From positions 3,053,501-3,117,500 of the forward strand of contig WPIO01000041.1 in the NCBI GenBank assembly GCA_009760855.2: a stretch of DNA of 64,000 bases, given 5' to 3'. Every line of letters starts with the position of its first letter. Position 1 is the first letter of the stretch. The position numbers were made by a program, and so were the translations under genes. Origin of the DNA: Cristatella mucedo (lineage: Eukaryota > Bryozoa > Phylactolaemata > Cristatellidae). Under the pieces are notes generated by a model. That model saw nothing but the letters and a program-made list of their open reading frames with translations, was not told where the DNA came from and did not search any database. Below, in pieces: positions 21,346 through 64,000 of this stretch.

Positions 21346-22904
21346 GCGTCAACCTGAACCTGGCAAACCTAATCAACCTAGGCAATGCACCGCGGCTTAT
21401 TAATACTACCACTCGATTTCAAAATCGCACTGATCATTGAACTCGATCTCAACGCTTAGGGTTCAAGGACAAGTTAATGAGCGACCCTCTAATAAACGGT
21501 TCCCTCTTATTCAATTAATCTTCCCACACAGTTACCTAATGAGGAAAAAGTGCGTTTTACGCCACCGGGCCACTTCGGTATTATTGGCATTACTACGCCT
21601 CACCGGCGAATTACATTCATTCTCAGTCCAATCGCCAGCGACCAACTAACCTGCACTGGTCCAGCGAACGAGCTTTACTAATATCAATTTAAAAAAATGG
21701 AGCTCTGGAAGCCTTTCGTGGGGATTGGAGGCTGGAACAAGTTAGGCTCCATAGCACAAAAAACCTGTACCTGATTCCCGACGATAAGCGGATTCCCGAG
21801 ACTGCTGCGGTTTGCTGACACTCACCTGGCTTCCAAGCAAGTGCCTAGCTAGCACCTACGAAACTATTTACAGCATCAACAGCTACTCATCTTAGCTAAA
21901 ATCTACCTGCAACTGGGGCTGACCTCGGCTCCTATCAGACGAGAGGCATTGCGGTATTGTGAACTTCAGGAACCAAACTAAACGTAGCGAACTTGATTTC
22001 ACGCGCTTCTGCACGCCGTAAGCAGATGATGCAACGTACTTTGCCGACCGCACGCTTGAAAGTCTCAAATTAGATTAGCAGGACAGCCTTACAAAGTACG
22101 CAGAACAGAGCCTTCGGGTCAGCAGCGCTCGCGACTACATTTCGCTCGCCGGCCACCCGTCGCAAAAGGTGAAGGAGAATGCCGGCCCGTCTTAATCGAG
22201 GGGGTGGCTTCCTTACCCTGCGACTGACTAATCGCTGCACTTTACTGCGCACTGCAATGCTGCTCGCCCCACGCTTGCGTGCTTGTGACGTACTGCGTGC
22301 GTTGCTCTGCTAAATCCGTAATGGCTGAGCCGCGGAACACGTCAGGGATTTCTCTGCAGCGCCAAACGCGCGCTCAAAGCGGCTCCTGGCTCGCCGCAGC
22401 CCTCTTTGTCTCGCGCCGAGCAGAAAACAGCGACGTGCGTCGTGCGTATAGTGACGGCTCATCTCCGTAAGGTCCCCTACCCACGCGATCGGCACCAGCT
22501 GCGCGGCCGCGCCCCCTTGAACCTTGATCCTGGCGACAGTTCCCCCTCCCCGAAGCAGCCGCTCGCGGTACCAGTCGCTACGTCCAAGCTCACCATCGGT
22601 TGTCGTCCGCTGTCGTTTGAACTTTCTTATGAGACAGGCTCATGAGTCGTGGTTTCGCGGTGAGCGTCGACGGCGGATACGAGATCGCGCGCGACCTACG
22701 TCTCGTCGCCGGTCCAAGCTGCGTGCAGCTCGTCGAGGACTCGGAAAAAGTCCGCCGCCGGCCTCGCCGACTCGGCCTCGCTGGCACGGACGGCTTTTGA
22801 GCGAGAGCCAAGCAGCGGACGCCGATTCGTAGAGAGCGCAGCGCGCGCTTGAGCCATGGCAACGGCGGCGCTACGCAGTTCCGCTCGCGTCGGCTTTCGG
22901 GGCC

Positions 22905-24417
22905 ATGCCAGGCTGGCTGTGGCTGCTAGCGGCGTTCTGCTCGATCGGCGGCACATCGGATGCCGCCGCCGACTGGTGCGCCCTCTACCCGGGCACGTAC
23001 CCCGCGAGCTGCGCCTGCTTCACGTCCGCCGATGGCGCGTCGTCGATAGCGAGGCTACAGTGCAGCAACTCGGAGGCGTTCACCTTGCAGCAGCTGCGCT
23101 TCAGCGACGGCTCCGCCATCGACGGACTGCTCGTAAGCGGAGCAGCCCTGTCGTCGCTCAACGACAGCACCTTCGCGACGATCGCGAGCGGCGGCGGAGT
23201 TGGCGGCGGCATCCGGAAGCTGTGGCTGCCGAACGACGGCATAGCGCGCATCTCGTTCTCGGCGTTCGAGCCGCTCGCGCGATCTCTCGTCTACTTGGAT
23301 CTGTCGGGCAACCAGCTGCAGACGGACGACGTCAACAACCTGCCGGCATTTCCCAGCCTGAGCGCGCTGGTAGTCGCCAACAACAAGCTGCTCGACCATC
23401 CGACCGCCATTTTCTCGATGCCCGCGCTCGCCGCGCTCGACCTGTCCGGAAACGAGCTGGTCGGCGTCGCGCCAGCGCCGGCGCAGCAGCAGTGGCCGCT
23501 CATGGCGACGATGAACCTGTCCCGCAACGCGCTGCCCGAGCTGCGGCTCGACGTCGTGCTCGCCAACGCTCCCGCGCTGCTCGTCCTCGACGCCTCGTAC
23601 AACGCGATAGAGTCCGTCGTCGTCGTCGGCGGCGGCGGTGGGGGCGGGGGCGGAGCGCCTTCGACGTCGTCGCCGCCTCCGCCGCGCTCGCCTCTGCTCA
23701 CGCTGCAGCTGCGCGGCAACAGGCTGACCAGTCTGGAGTTCCTGCTCGACGACGCCTTTCCCGGCAACATCACCGCGCTCGGCCTGGCCTACAACGGCCT
23801 GCGCGCCATCTCGTCGAGCAGCTTCGCCGCGCTGCGGCGTCTCGCCGAGCTCGACCTGAGCGGCAACGCGCTCACCTCGCTCGACCCCGGCTTCCTGTCG
23901 CTGGCTTCCAGCGGCGGCGGCGGAGCGCAGCTGGCGAGCCTGCTGCTCGACGACAACCTGTTCGACTGCGACTGCCCGCTGTCGTGGCTGCGGACGTCGC
24001 CGTGGGCGGCCGCGCGAGCCGCGCCCTGCTACGCGCCGCCCGCCTACGCCGGCGTCTACGCGCTCGGCAACTTCCCGACGGTCGGCTGCTCGCCGTCGGC
24101 GGGCGCCGCCATCGGCGTCCCGCTGGCCGAGCGACCGACGACGCAGACCAACGGCGCCGTGGTCGCCGTGGCCGTGCTCGGCGTCGTCTGCGCCGTCGCC
24201 GCCGTCGGCTACGTGGCGTTGCGCCACGGCCAGACGCGGCGCCAGGCGGCGTCTGGGGCGGCGGCGGCGGATGGCGGCGAACTGATGGCCGACGTCGCGC
24301 CGCTGCCGATCGACGCGTTCGGCGACTCGGCGGAGCGCATAGCCGGAAAAGAGCTGCTGCTTCCGGCGTCCGCTTCGCACAAGCACCGCGGAGCCCATCC
24401 GCGAGCCGCCGGGCAAG
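22905..24417 (+). CDS. LRR membrane protein exon 1
   Basis: Holds the signal peptide, LRR ectodomain, LRRCT, transmembrane helix and start of the tail. The donor G|GTGAGG is read in phase 1. The alternative upstream ATG at 22856 is in another frame. Confidence 0.88.
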
Positions 24418-25293
24418 GTGAGGGCGACGGCGCATGAGCGCCCGCTCTCAAGCCGCTGCTGGTGCGGCGACGGTGGCGGCGGCCGCTCGCGGGCGAGCTC
24501 GACCCTCGGACACCGTCGCCGGCCAACGCGTCCCGAGGCCACCGGGCCCGCCCGCCGCGAGTTTTTTCCTTATATATATACATTCGGCTTTGCAGGTAAA
24601 GCGGACGACGGAAAGGGGCCGCCCGGCGGCGGCGGCCAGTCGGACGCGGCTTTCCTCGGCGACCTGCTGGGCGCTCTCAGCTCGCTCCCCGTCTCCAAGG
24701 ATGGAGAGTGCCTGCTCGCCGCGGCTCGCGCCGCCGCGGCCGCGGCAGCCGTAGAGCGAGCCGCCGCCGCCCCAGCGCGGCGCACGGCGGCCGCCGTTCC
24801 GGAAGCGTTCTCCGGCAGGCTGACGAACGAGCTCGCCGCGGCCTACATCGAGACGTCCGGAGAGCCGGATGCGGAAGGGCCGTACTTCAGCGGGCCCATG
24901 GAGGAGTTTCCGTTTGCGCCGTCTCTGTCGAGGATTCCGTCTGCCGTGTTCCGGAGCGACTCGCAGGGCTCCTCGCCGCGAGAGAGCGTCGGTATTATGA
25001 CCGGAGCGGCCGCGATGGCGGGCGCGAGCGACGGCTATCTGCCCATCCGGCTGCTGGAAGGCTACGTGCTTAACTTGCAGGCGACGCGCGGCAATGCGCT
25101 CGTCGTGCCCACGGTCGTTTTGCCGCTCGTCACTTACCAAGACATTACCGCATCGCGAGACATTCTGTCCTCGATTTCTCGAGGCTCCGCGTCGCCTGAA
25201 GGAGACGGAGCCGTCGTGTGCTCGCTGCAAGTGCCTCGAGCCACAGCGGGGCGAGGCGCCGCCGCCGCCGCGTCGAAAAAGGGAGCCTCCTAG
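22905..25293 (+). CDS. Leucine-rich-repeat single-pass membrane protein, 2 exons
   Basis: Predicted 736-aa type I membrane protein. Exon 22905-24417 joins 24596-25293 through a 178-bp intron (GTGAGG ... TTTGCAG, phase 1). Residues 1-22 form a signal peptide (MPGWLWLLAAFCS...). An N-terminal cysteine-containing cap follows (WCALYPG..SCACF). About eight LRRs are recognisable by LxxLDLSGNxL cores (LVYLDLSGNQL, LAALDLSGNELVG, LAELDLSGNALTSL). A Gly run at about 241-250 and a Pro-rich loop interrupt the array. An LRRCT cap with CDCPLSWL lies at about 350-400. One transmembrane helix (VVAVAVLGVVCAVAAVGYV) spans about 417-440, followed by a roughly 295-residue Ala/Gly-rich cytoplasmic tail. Such proteins usually mediate adhesion or signalling; the specific orthologue is not recognised. 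The frame is favoured over overlapping ones by its domain order. Confidence 0.88.
24596..25293 (+). CDS. LRR membrane protein exon 2 (cytoplasmic tail)
   Basis: Begins after TTCGGCTTTGCAG and completes a Gly codon. Contains an Ala-rich helix (LLAAARAAAAAAAVERAAAA), then less biased sequence (YFSGPMEEFPFAPSLSRIPS, DGYLPIRLLEGYVLNLQ), ending KKGAS and TAG. The second half looks conserved-like rather than low complexity. Confidence 0.82.
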
Positions 25294-26076
25294 CTTTGCA
25301 CGTAGCGTTTGCAAAGATCATTATTCCGATGCTCGCCAGACAGCGGAGTCGGGAAACGTGCGGCGCTGAACTGTACCGACAGGTGCAGCTCCTGCAGAGC
25401 GTTCAGCGTCTGACCTGATCGCGAGAGACTCTATTGCCAAGCTTCTTTACTATTGTTTTCAAGGTTCGGCGGCCGCCGTGCACTACGCTGCTGAGCTGGA
25501 GAGCGAGCTGCGCTTAACGTAGCTCGAGCGCCACATCAGCGCCCCTAGCGTGCGGGCTCTAGCACCCGGGCTCCGCGAGCGGCTCGCGAAGCCCGGCGGA
25601 GGCGGCGGCGGCTCCGCACTCGCTGCTCCGCTCATAACAAGCTATGCCTTCTGCTTGTCCAAAGTGTCGGCTTAACCTGACGATAGCGGCGGCAGGGGGC
25701 GTGGTGGATAGTGCAGACTTCGCATTTTCTTTTTATGAAGGACCTGCCTGCGTATGAGTGTGGACGCACGCTTAGCTGTGGCAATGCATTTACCATGCAC
25801 AGAGAGCCTCCACTTCCGCCGGATGCTGCACTCAGATGGTATCGACGGCTCGCCCGAGCAGCAAGCTCGGGCGGAGGCTCGGAGTGGCATGCTGCTTCGC
25901 GCAACTACGACACAAAAGGTGGAAAACAGCACCGCCCGTTATACGCCAAGGGATCAGTTATTGGAGGCACATCGACCATGCGTAGCGGGTCAGGGACATG
26001 CCCCCCAAATAGGGATTCTACTTCAGACAAAAGACCTACTCCCGAGATCGATACTTAGGTTTCAGCCGAGAGAACC

Positions 26077-26082
26077 AATAAA
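26077..26082 (+). other. Candidate poly(A) signal of the LRR gene
   Basis: AATAAA followed by an A run, 784 bp beyond the stop. Position is the only support. Confidence 0.3.
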
Positions 26083-26227
26083 AAAAGCAGCCGGCAGATG
26101 AGGCCGCCGACTCCTTCAAATTGTGTGCTGATTGAAGACGCCAATAACTCGAGGTGCGAACCACCAGCCACTTTGTGTCAACCAACAGCCATTCTTAACG
26201 AAATACGGACGAGCGCCTTAGCTAAGA

Positions 26228-26402
26228 GTAATAATAATAATAACAATGCACGTGATAAAGCGCCCTCAGAGAACTTAATCTTTTTCTAGGCGCTTTACAT
26301 TTGCTGCAAAGGGACATGCAATTGAATGGTAAGTAAAATCATGCTTGAAAAACAAACAAAATGAATAATATGGTTACATGCACAGGGTCAGCATGCAAAA
26401 TA
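26228..26402 (-). mobile_element. LINE-A 3' UTR and tail
   Basis: (ATT)n tail, hairpin and 3' UTR, minus strand, 5'-truncated at about 26402. Confidence 0.85.
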
Positions 26403-26740
26403 ATCTGTTAGACATGCCGGCCGAAGGGCCGGGCTTTTTCGGCACGTCGTTCTGTAATGATTTTAAGTAGGAATTTTTGTTGGTATCTTAGGCTAAAAAG
26501 ATACGTCAGCCAGTGTGGGAGGGAGAGACTTCAGAAGCATACGGGGACAATCTGCGCAAGTGCACTTGTTCATCTGAAAATAAGCTCCGAATTCTAAGGG
26601 TCAGAAGCAGTCCACACCGCCATGAAGTAAGGGGAGGAGAAAATCGATAGGAGAATAAATGACGTTTATGCATGAAAACAGATGGCTTGCTTCTCTATAA
26701 TAAAAATGACGCATTTAATAAAGGTCACTAATTTATAAGA

Positions 26741-27525
26741 GTAATACTACATTTTATATAGCGCCCTCAGAGAACTCAGAGTCTTTCTAGGCACTTGGAA
26801 TTTGCTGCACAGGAAGCACGATCGAATGGTTAGTGGTAGCATCCTCAATAAGCAACAAGAACAACATGGTCAGGGGTGACATGTACAGGGTCAGCATGCA
26901 AGTGTGGTTAGTGGCAGCATGTGCAGTGCCAGCACGGACAAACAGATAAAGGACGAATCATGGGGACCCACTAAATGCTGTGATAAATAGATGCATTTTT
27001 AATTTCTTTTTAAACGCGGGCAAATCTGGAGATATCGTGACGCAAAGCGGGAGTGAGTTCCAGGCTTTGGGAGCATACGAACTAAATGCACGGTCTCCAA
27101 AGGATTCGAGATTTGTACGAGGTATAGGTAAACGATTAGATTCCGAAAAGCGGGTGGTGAGTGCATAGCCTGGTGGGGGAGTTGATCTGATAGGTAGGCT
27201 GGAGCCAACGCATTAACGGACGTAAAAGTGAGTGACAAAACCTTGAAGTCGATGAGCGGCTAGACTGGGAGCCAGTGTAGGTCGGCGAGAAGTGGTATGA
27301 TGTGGAAACTGCGACTCTTGCGACAGAAAAGCCTAGCTGCAGAATTTTGCACCAGTTGTAAGCACCTGTTTGCGTAGGACGGATTACCGGTGAGCAATTA
27401 TTACAGAAGTCAAGATGGGATGTTACAAATGCACGAACCAATTTAGATGTGGTGTTCTTGTCTAAACATGCCCAAACTTTAGCAATGTTGTGTAGCTGAA
27501 ATTAGGCAGACTTGATTGCATTGAT
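26741..27525 (-). mobile_element. LINE-A 3' copy with C-terminal coding block
   Basis: Hairpin, 3' UTR and decayed C-terminal block (VNALAPAYLSDQLPHQAMH). 5' end near the RT thumb region. Confidence 0.88.
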
Positions 27526-27547
27526 TTGATGCTCTATGCAACACCTC

Positions 27548-27975
27548 TAATAACAATTATAATAATATACCTGATAAAGCGCCTCAAAAAATTCAATTTT
27601 TTCTAGGCGCCTTAAATTTGCTGCAAAGGAAGCACGACCGGATCGTGAGTGATATCGTGCTTAATAAATAATAATAATAATAATAATGCACTTGATAAAG
27701 CGCCCTCAGAGAACTCAATCTCTTTCTAGGTGCTTTACATTTGCTGCAAAGGGAAACGCAATTGAATGGTGAGTAATGTCATGCTTGATAAACGACATGA
27801 ATAACATGGTTAGGGGTGACATGCACAGGGTCAGCATGCAAATGTGGTTAGTGGCAGCATGCACAGTGTCAGCACGCATAAGCACATGAAGGATGAATCA
27901 CAGGGACCCACTAAATGCTGTCCTAAATAGGTGTGTTCTTTTTAAATGTGGTCAAGTCAGGGGATGTTCCGACCC
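27548..27975 (-). mobile_element. Two tandem LINE-A 3' tails
   Basis: A short tail copy (27548-27655) is followed by a second (27659-27975), each with its own (ATT)n and hairpin. The second has inserted next to the first. Confidence 0.85.
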
Positions 27976-28083
27976 CAATCAAGAACCGCTATCAGGACCA
28001 GTCCTTTAAACACCGAAGATTTCACTCAGAGTGTAAAATAAACATAATAATCACGTTGAAGGATTCAATCTGATTGCGTTTAC

Positions 28084-28189
28084 CGGTAAGCAAAACCCGC
28101 AATGACTTCTGGGTCACCTCGCCAGTAGAGGGCAGCACCTTTAACCTTCTTACGCAGGCCACGCCCACCGGTACAAACCTTGGCCAAGT
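28084..28189 (-). CDS. Orphan candidate exon (unidentified minus-strand gene)
   Basis: 106-nt open segment with a consensus-like acceptor (CTCGTTTTACAG) and donor (GTAAAC), phase 1 in and 2 out. The peptide LAKVCTGGRGLRKKVKGAAL continues YWRGDPEVIAGFAY, a balanced composition that looks like a real domain. I do not recognise it. A possible last exon after CACTCTGAG (about 28,017-28,036) would add EIFGV and a stop, but this is very short. No upstream partner exon was found. Confidence 0.4.
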
Positions 28190-29444
28190 CTGTAAAACGA
28201 GTCAAAGTCAAGAGCAGTACATTTTCAATGAAAATATTTAAGCTTAACGCGGTCATCGATGGGTTAAATTTGACATGCCTTTTTTCACCGGATGCTCTAA
28301 GGAAACACCAGCGCCCTTCGCTACGCTGGGACGCGCCCACTCCCGTGCAGGAAACTTTAAACGCGGCTACAGCTACCCCATTATACTTTGGTTTATTGGT
28401 CTGCCGGTGAGAACTGTGACTAGGTCGAGGTCTTTCGGAGCAGCCGAGGAACCCTGCCTGACAGGCGTGCGCGGTAGGTATCCAGTTATGCTGAGAAGAC
28501 ATTCTTCAGCAGGTATCCAGCAGCAGCAGCCTTGGCTGTTCGCGCTGATTGACGCGGGTCCTGTGCCGAATTTCTAATTGCGCTTGGTTGTCTGCCAACT
28601 TGAGGGTTGGGCGTGCTGCACCGATACGCGAAGGTGGGCCGACGGTAGCAGAGCCCGGCAGCAATCAAGAATGTCCGCACCTTAATAATAGTTCCTCGAA
28701 TTCAATTTAGACTAGTATATTCCGACGCGACGGAGAGCCACATCTGCCCAGCTCCAGCCACGGCATATAGCTCACTAAATCCGGGTCCGACTGACTTCAA
28801 AGTACAACTGGCTATTACTTCAGCTGGCCCTTTGTACTTTTGTTAGCCGTAGATAAGAACATTTCCTAGTCCTAAAGCGCATAGTTCAGGAACTTCTAAC
28901 TATGTCTTGCACTGTCATCATCTGACCGAGTTAGTATGCCAACGTTTCGAGAGACCTGTGGTAGTTTGTCGGCTGCAGCTAATGCCTAGCTGTGAGGAAC
29001 AGACTCTGAAATATAGGCCTGGTATAGCTGGAACAAGATTTGGTTTTCTGCTTGCCGATTTTGTCCACGGTGTATTCATGATTAGAATAGGGAGCAATGA
29101 ATGTCATAATATGAGTGCTCTTACTTCCGGTTAATAGTTACATACATCTAGCTAGCGTGTCCGTCGATTGTTTAGTTTGGGCCACAGGATATGCTTCTGT
29201 TCTGGATAGAGGAGGTATGCCTGTGCTGCCTGTATTTGCTGCAAACTGTGAGTCGTTAATGTGCTTGGAGGCATTTCTTTTCCATCTGATATTGGTCACC
29301 CTGCAGTCCCTTGTGTGAGGGATGTAGTCTTGATCCATTCCACGTGTTTGTAACAAACCTAAATTGTTTAGGGCAGAGCAAGAATGTCGGCCACTTTTGC
29401 TGCAGACGTTAGGTCAAAGACTAGTATCCACATTTGATGATGAT

Positions 29445-29635
29445 AATAATAATTATATTTCTTTTGTGGAGCACACTAAGAGAACCAAATCTCTATCCGG
29501 GCACCCTACAACTTGCTGCAAGAGAAACCATAACCTGGGAATACTGACAAGCAAGCTACCATGCTGAGACGAGTATGCAAAAGCACCCAAGAAGACACTC
29601 GGGGCCACTGGTAAGAGAGACATCTGGTCACTTGG
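29445..29635 (-). mobile_element. LINE-C 3' end remnant
   Basis: Minus-strand relative of the LINE-A tail (AGAGAACCAAATCTCTATCC, GGGCACC; then CTTGCTGCAAGAGAAACC). It shares AAGAAGACACTC.GGGCC with 52690-52980, defining a second tail subfamily. Confidence 0.6.
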
Positions 29636-29640
29636 AACCC

Positions 29641-29849
29641 ATGGTTAGTAAGACCCCTGGTTAGTGAGACCCCTGGTTATTGTAAGACCCCTGGTTAGTA
29701 AGACCCCTGGTTATTGTAAGACCCCTGGTCAGCAAGACCCCTGGTCAGCAAGACCCCTGGTCAGCAGAACCCCTGGTCAGCAAGACCCCTGGTCAGCAGA
29801 ACCCCTGGTTAGTTGGGCTCCTGGTTAGCAAGACCCCTGGCTTGTAACA
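29641..29849. repeat. Minisatellite, about 17-18-bp unit (AGACCCCTGGTTAGTA type)
   Basis: About a dozen imperfect units, AGACCCCTGGT plus a variable 5-8-bp linker (TAGTA, TATTGTA, CAGCA). It begins inside the LINE-C remnant. Confidence 0.92.
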
Positions 29850-30438
29850 TGCACTCAATCGAGGAAAGTTAAGCATGCAAAATACTCAGGAGCAAACTCA
29901 AGTTCACTAGGTACATGGAAAGCTGAGCAGAAACGACGTGTCTTCAGCTGAGACTTCAATGAAATGATGTAAAGTCAAGGCAGGTGGTGACAATAGCCAA
30001 CCTGAAGAATGATCCGGACTTTTGATACTGCATGCAAAGTTAAGGCCCAATTACCGAAGACATATGTGAGCCATTAATTTGAATAATATTTGATCACTCT
30101 GCACGAAGCAATGATAATCTTAAATCTGTTTTAACAATCTAAATGCAGGCATGGATGGTAGACTTGACCGAAACGTCCGTGGACAAAATGTCTGAAGGCT
30201 AAAACCGTCCTCTGCCACGGCGCTGTGCGGCACGGTCTTGTTGCCCTGGGTGTCCAAGGTGCACAAAGACTACTGCTGATTTTGCTGTCGGGACTGCAAT
30301 CGCCTGAGCCACCGAAGGCTTCCATCGCATTAGTCGGTCAAAAAGTATGCAAACAAAAATTTGCCAGTGCATTTCCACTCGTGCGATGAGGAAGCTTCAC
30401 ACGGATGGTCGTTACAGGCACTGCCGGCCTAGCAACGA

Positions 30439-63058
<32,620 letters not shown>

Positions 63059-64000
63059 GTAAGCGTAACCATCATCCCAATCGCTGATCTGTCATTCAAT
63101 CATAAATCATTGGTCTCACCGCCTGGAAAGATTAGAACAAAATGCAGCTAAGCTTCTGCTGCTAAGCTTGGGCAATCCTATGTGTCCTACAGAGTCCTTA
63201 TGCTTTGCAGGCATCCTGTTCGCTGACTGCTAGCCGTCTTGCTTTCTGAGCTTAAACATTTACCATAAGACTAACATCTTTCTCGTGATATGGTCTGTGG
63301 TCATATATACGTGCGTGCGTGGTCTAATAAGATGTAATAATTCAGGGGTCAAAAACTAGTGAGCCAGTCCTGGGTCGGGCGACCGAATGCCCCTTGGTCT
63401 GCCCTGGGCTATATCTCATGGAAACTGCAAACAGCTATTGACCTTACAACAGCAATTAAATATACCCTTAATTGGAAAAGTTAAACCGGCATTCTGGTTG
63501 CGTATTTCTGGATCACCTCAAGTTGTTTCATGTTGTCTGGCTGGTGGCTAACTCTTAAGATCTGGGGTGTAAATCGACCAAGTGTGCATTTAAAAGGTTA
63601 TGTGGGTATGGGGAATGCCAGCTGCCTCCCGCTGAAACTCACACCTCAATATGGTGGCACTATTTGAGAGGGCTCGTGTAGTGTGTAGAGTTTTCAAGGC
63701 GTATCTTGCCGGTCAAAAGCAAGCATCACGGGCAGATCAGATAACTCTTGGCCTTCCTAGTTTGTGACTGAGTGGGCTGCTGTGAGGAGCAGCATTGGTG
63801 GATGCTGCCCCTACTAATGTACGGCCACCGGCCAGGCATGCCGTGTGCGTGCGTTGGTTTTGAGCCTGTGTCCAGCTGCCACCAGGCTGGCAGGCTGAAA
63901 ACGCCGGTTTGAGTGGCTGCCCGAAAAAACTGTAAAACCGTGCCCGAGCCGGTGTGTTCGACAGCTGCACTTGGAGGCATGCGTCAGTGAAGGGAAGCCG
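63059..64000 (+). other. POMT2 intron 17 (partial)
   Basis: No further POMT2 exon, repeat family or other gene that I can support. Two overlapping minus-strand frames at 63726-63980 have no domain signature. Confidence 0.6.

Larger units (their letters stand above)
17936..22300. other. Intergenic stretch between EIF1AD and the LRR gene
   Basis: Apart from LINE-A fragments at 19885-20085 and 21055-21345 I find no exon chain, RNA gene or repeat family that I can support. Open frames here are short and lack recognisable domains or splice support. Confidence 0.6.
22300..25620. other. GC-rich, CpG-dense block (CpG-island-like)
   Basis: Base composition changes sharply to GC-rich, CpG-dense sequence over this interval, against AT-leaning flanks. 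It covers the LRR gene, its upstream region and the start of its 3' side. High GC depletes stop codons and produces long false open frames on both strands (for example 22856-24421 plus and 23055-24542 minus). Confidence 0.85.
28190..30438. other. Region between the orphan exon and POMT2
   Basis: Contains a LINE-C tail remnant (about 29445-29635) and the minisatellite at 29641-29849. Other open frames, including one on the minus strand at 30131-30325 next to the POMT2 start, have no domain or splice support. Confidence 0.5.

Noticed and set aside
23055-24542. Long minus-strand open frames (up to 495 codons) opposite the LRR gene
   Set aside because: Extreme Arg/Ala/Gly composition and no domain. 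They are explained by stop-codon depletion in GC-rich DNA, while the plus frame has signal peptide, LRRs, LRRCT and a TM helix in the right order.
30131-30325. Minus-strand start of a gene divergent from POMT2
   Set aside because: Two overlapping frames are open, neither has a recognisable domain, and no partner exon follows.

Overview
The window is metazoan genomic DNA. It has intron-rich nuclear genes with GT-AG introns, tRNA-derived SINEs, degraded CR1/L2-type LINEs, a fossil Tc1/mariner element and long dinucleotide microsatellites. No bacterial, organellar or viral organisation is visible. The species cannot be named from the sequence; a non-vertebrate animal is my inference from the LINE/SINE set and the protein divergence.

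Layout. (1) Minus strand, about 1-9,807: a multi-exon gene that I cannot identify. Its best exons chain in phase, it starts near 9,807 and appears to run off the left edge. (2) Plus strand, 10,066-16,915: a complete four-exon EIF1AD orthologue (eIF1A/S1-like OB-fold protein, 169 aa), head-to-head with gene 1 across about 258 bp. (3) 17.0-22.3 kb: intergenic DNA with SINE and LINE debris. (4) Plus strand, 22,905-25,293, in a strongly GC-rich CpG-island-like block: a two-exon gene for a 736-aa type I membrane protein with leucine-rich repeats. (5) 25.3-30.4 kb: LINE 3' ends, a minisatellite derived from a LINE tail, and one orphan minus-strand exon at 28,084-28,189. (6) Plus strand, 30,439-63,058 and beyond the right edge: POMT2, protein O-mannosyltransferase 2. 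Seventeen exons (619 codons) were placed by homology with consistent splice phases; about 130 C-terminal residues lie outside the window.

Repeats fill most introns. LINE-A is a CR1/L2-like element: YADD reverse transcriptase, a 3' UTR of about 250 bp, a terminal hairpin and an (ATT)n tail. It occurs in more than twenty pieces on both strands. Two tRNA-derived SINE families are present. SINE-2 ends in a sequence closely related to the LINE-A terminal hairpin, including a compensatory base-pair change, which points to a LINE-SINE partnership. CAG/CTG repeats recur in POMT2 exon 1, intron 3 and intron 4. (CA)n, (GA)n and a 14-bp satellite also lie in POMT2 introns.

I see no evidence of a novel multi-gene system. 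The items most worth a second look are the unidentified minus-strand gene, the LINE/SINE hairpin, and microsatellite growth inside that hairpin.
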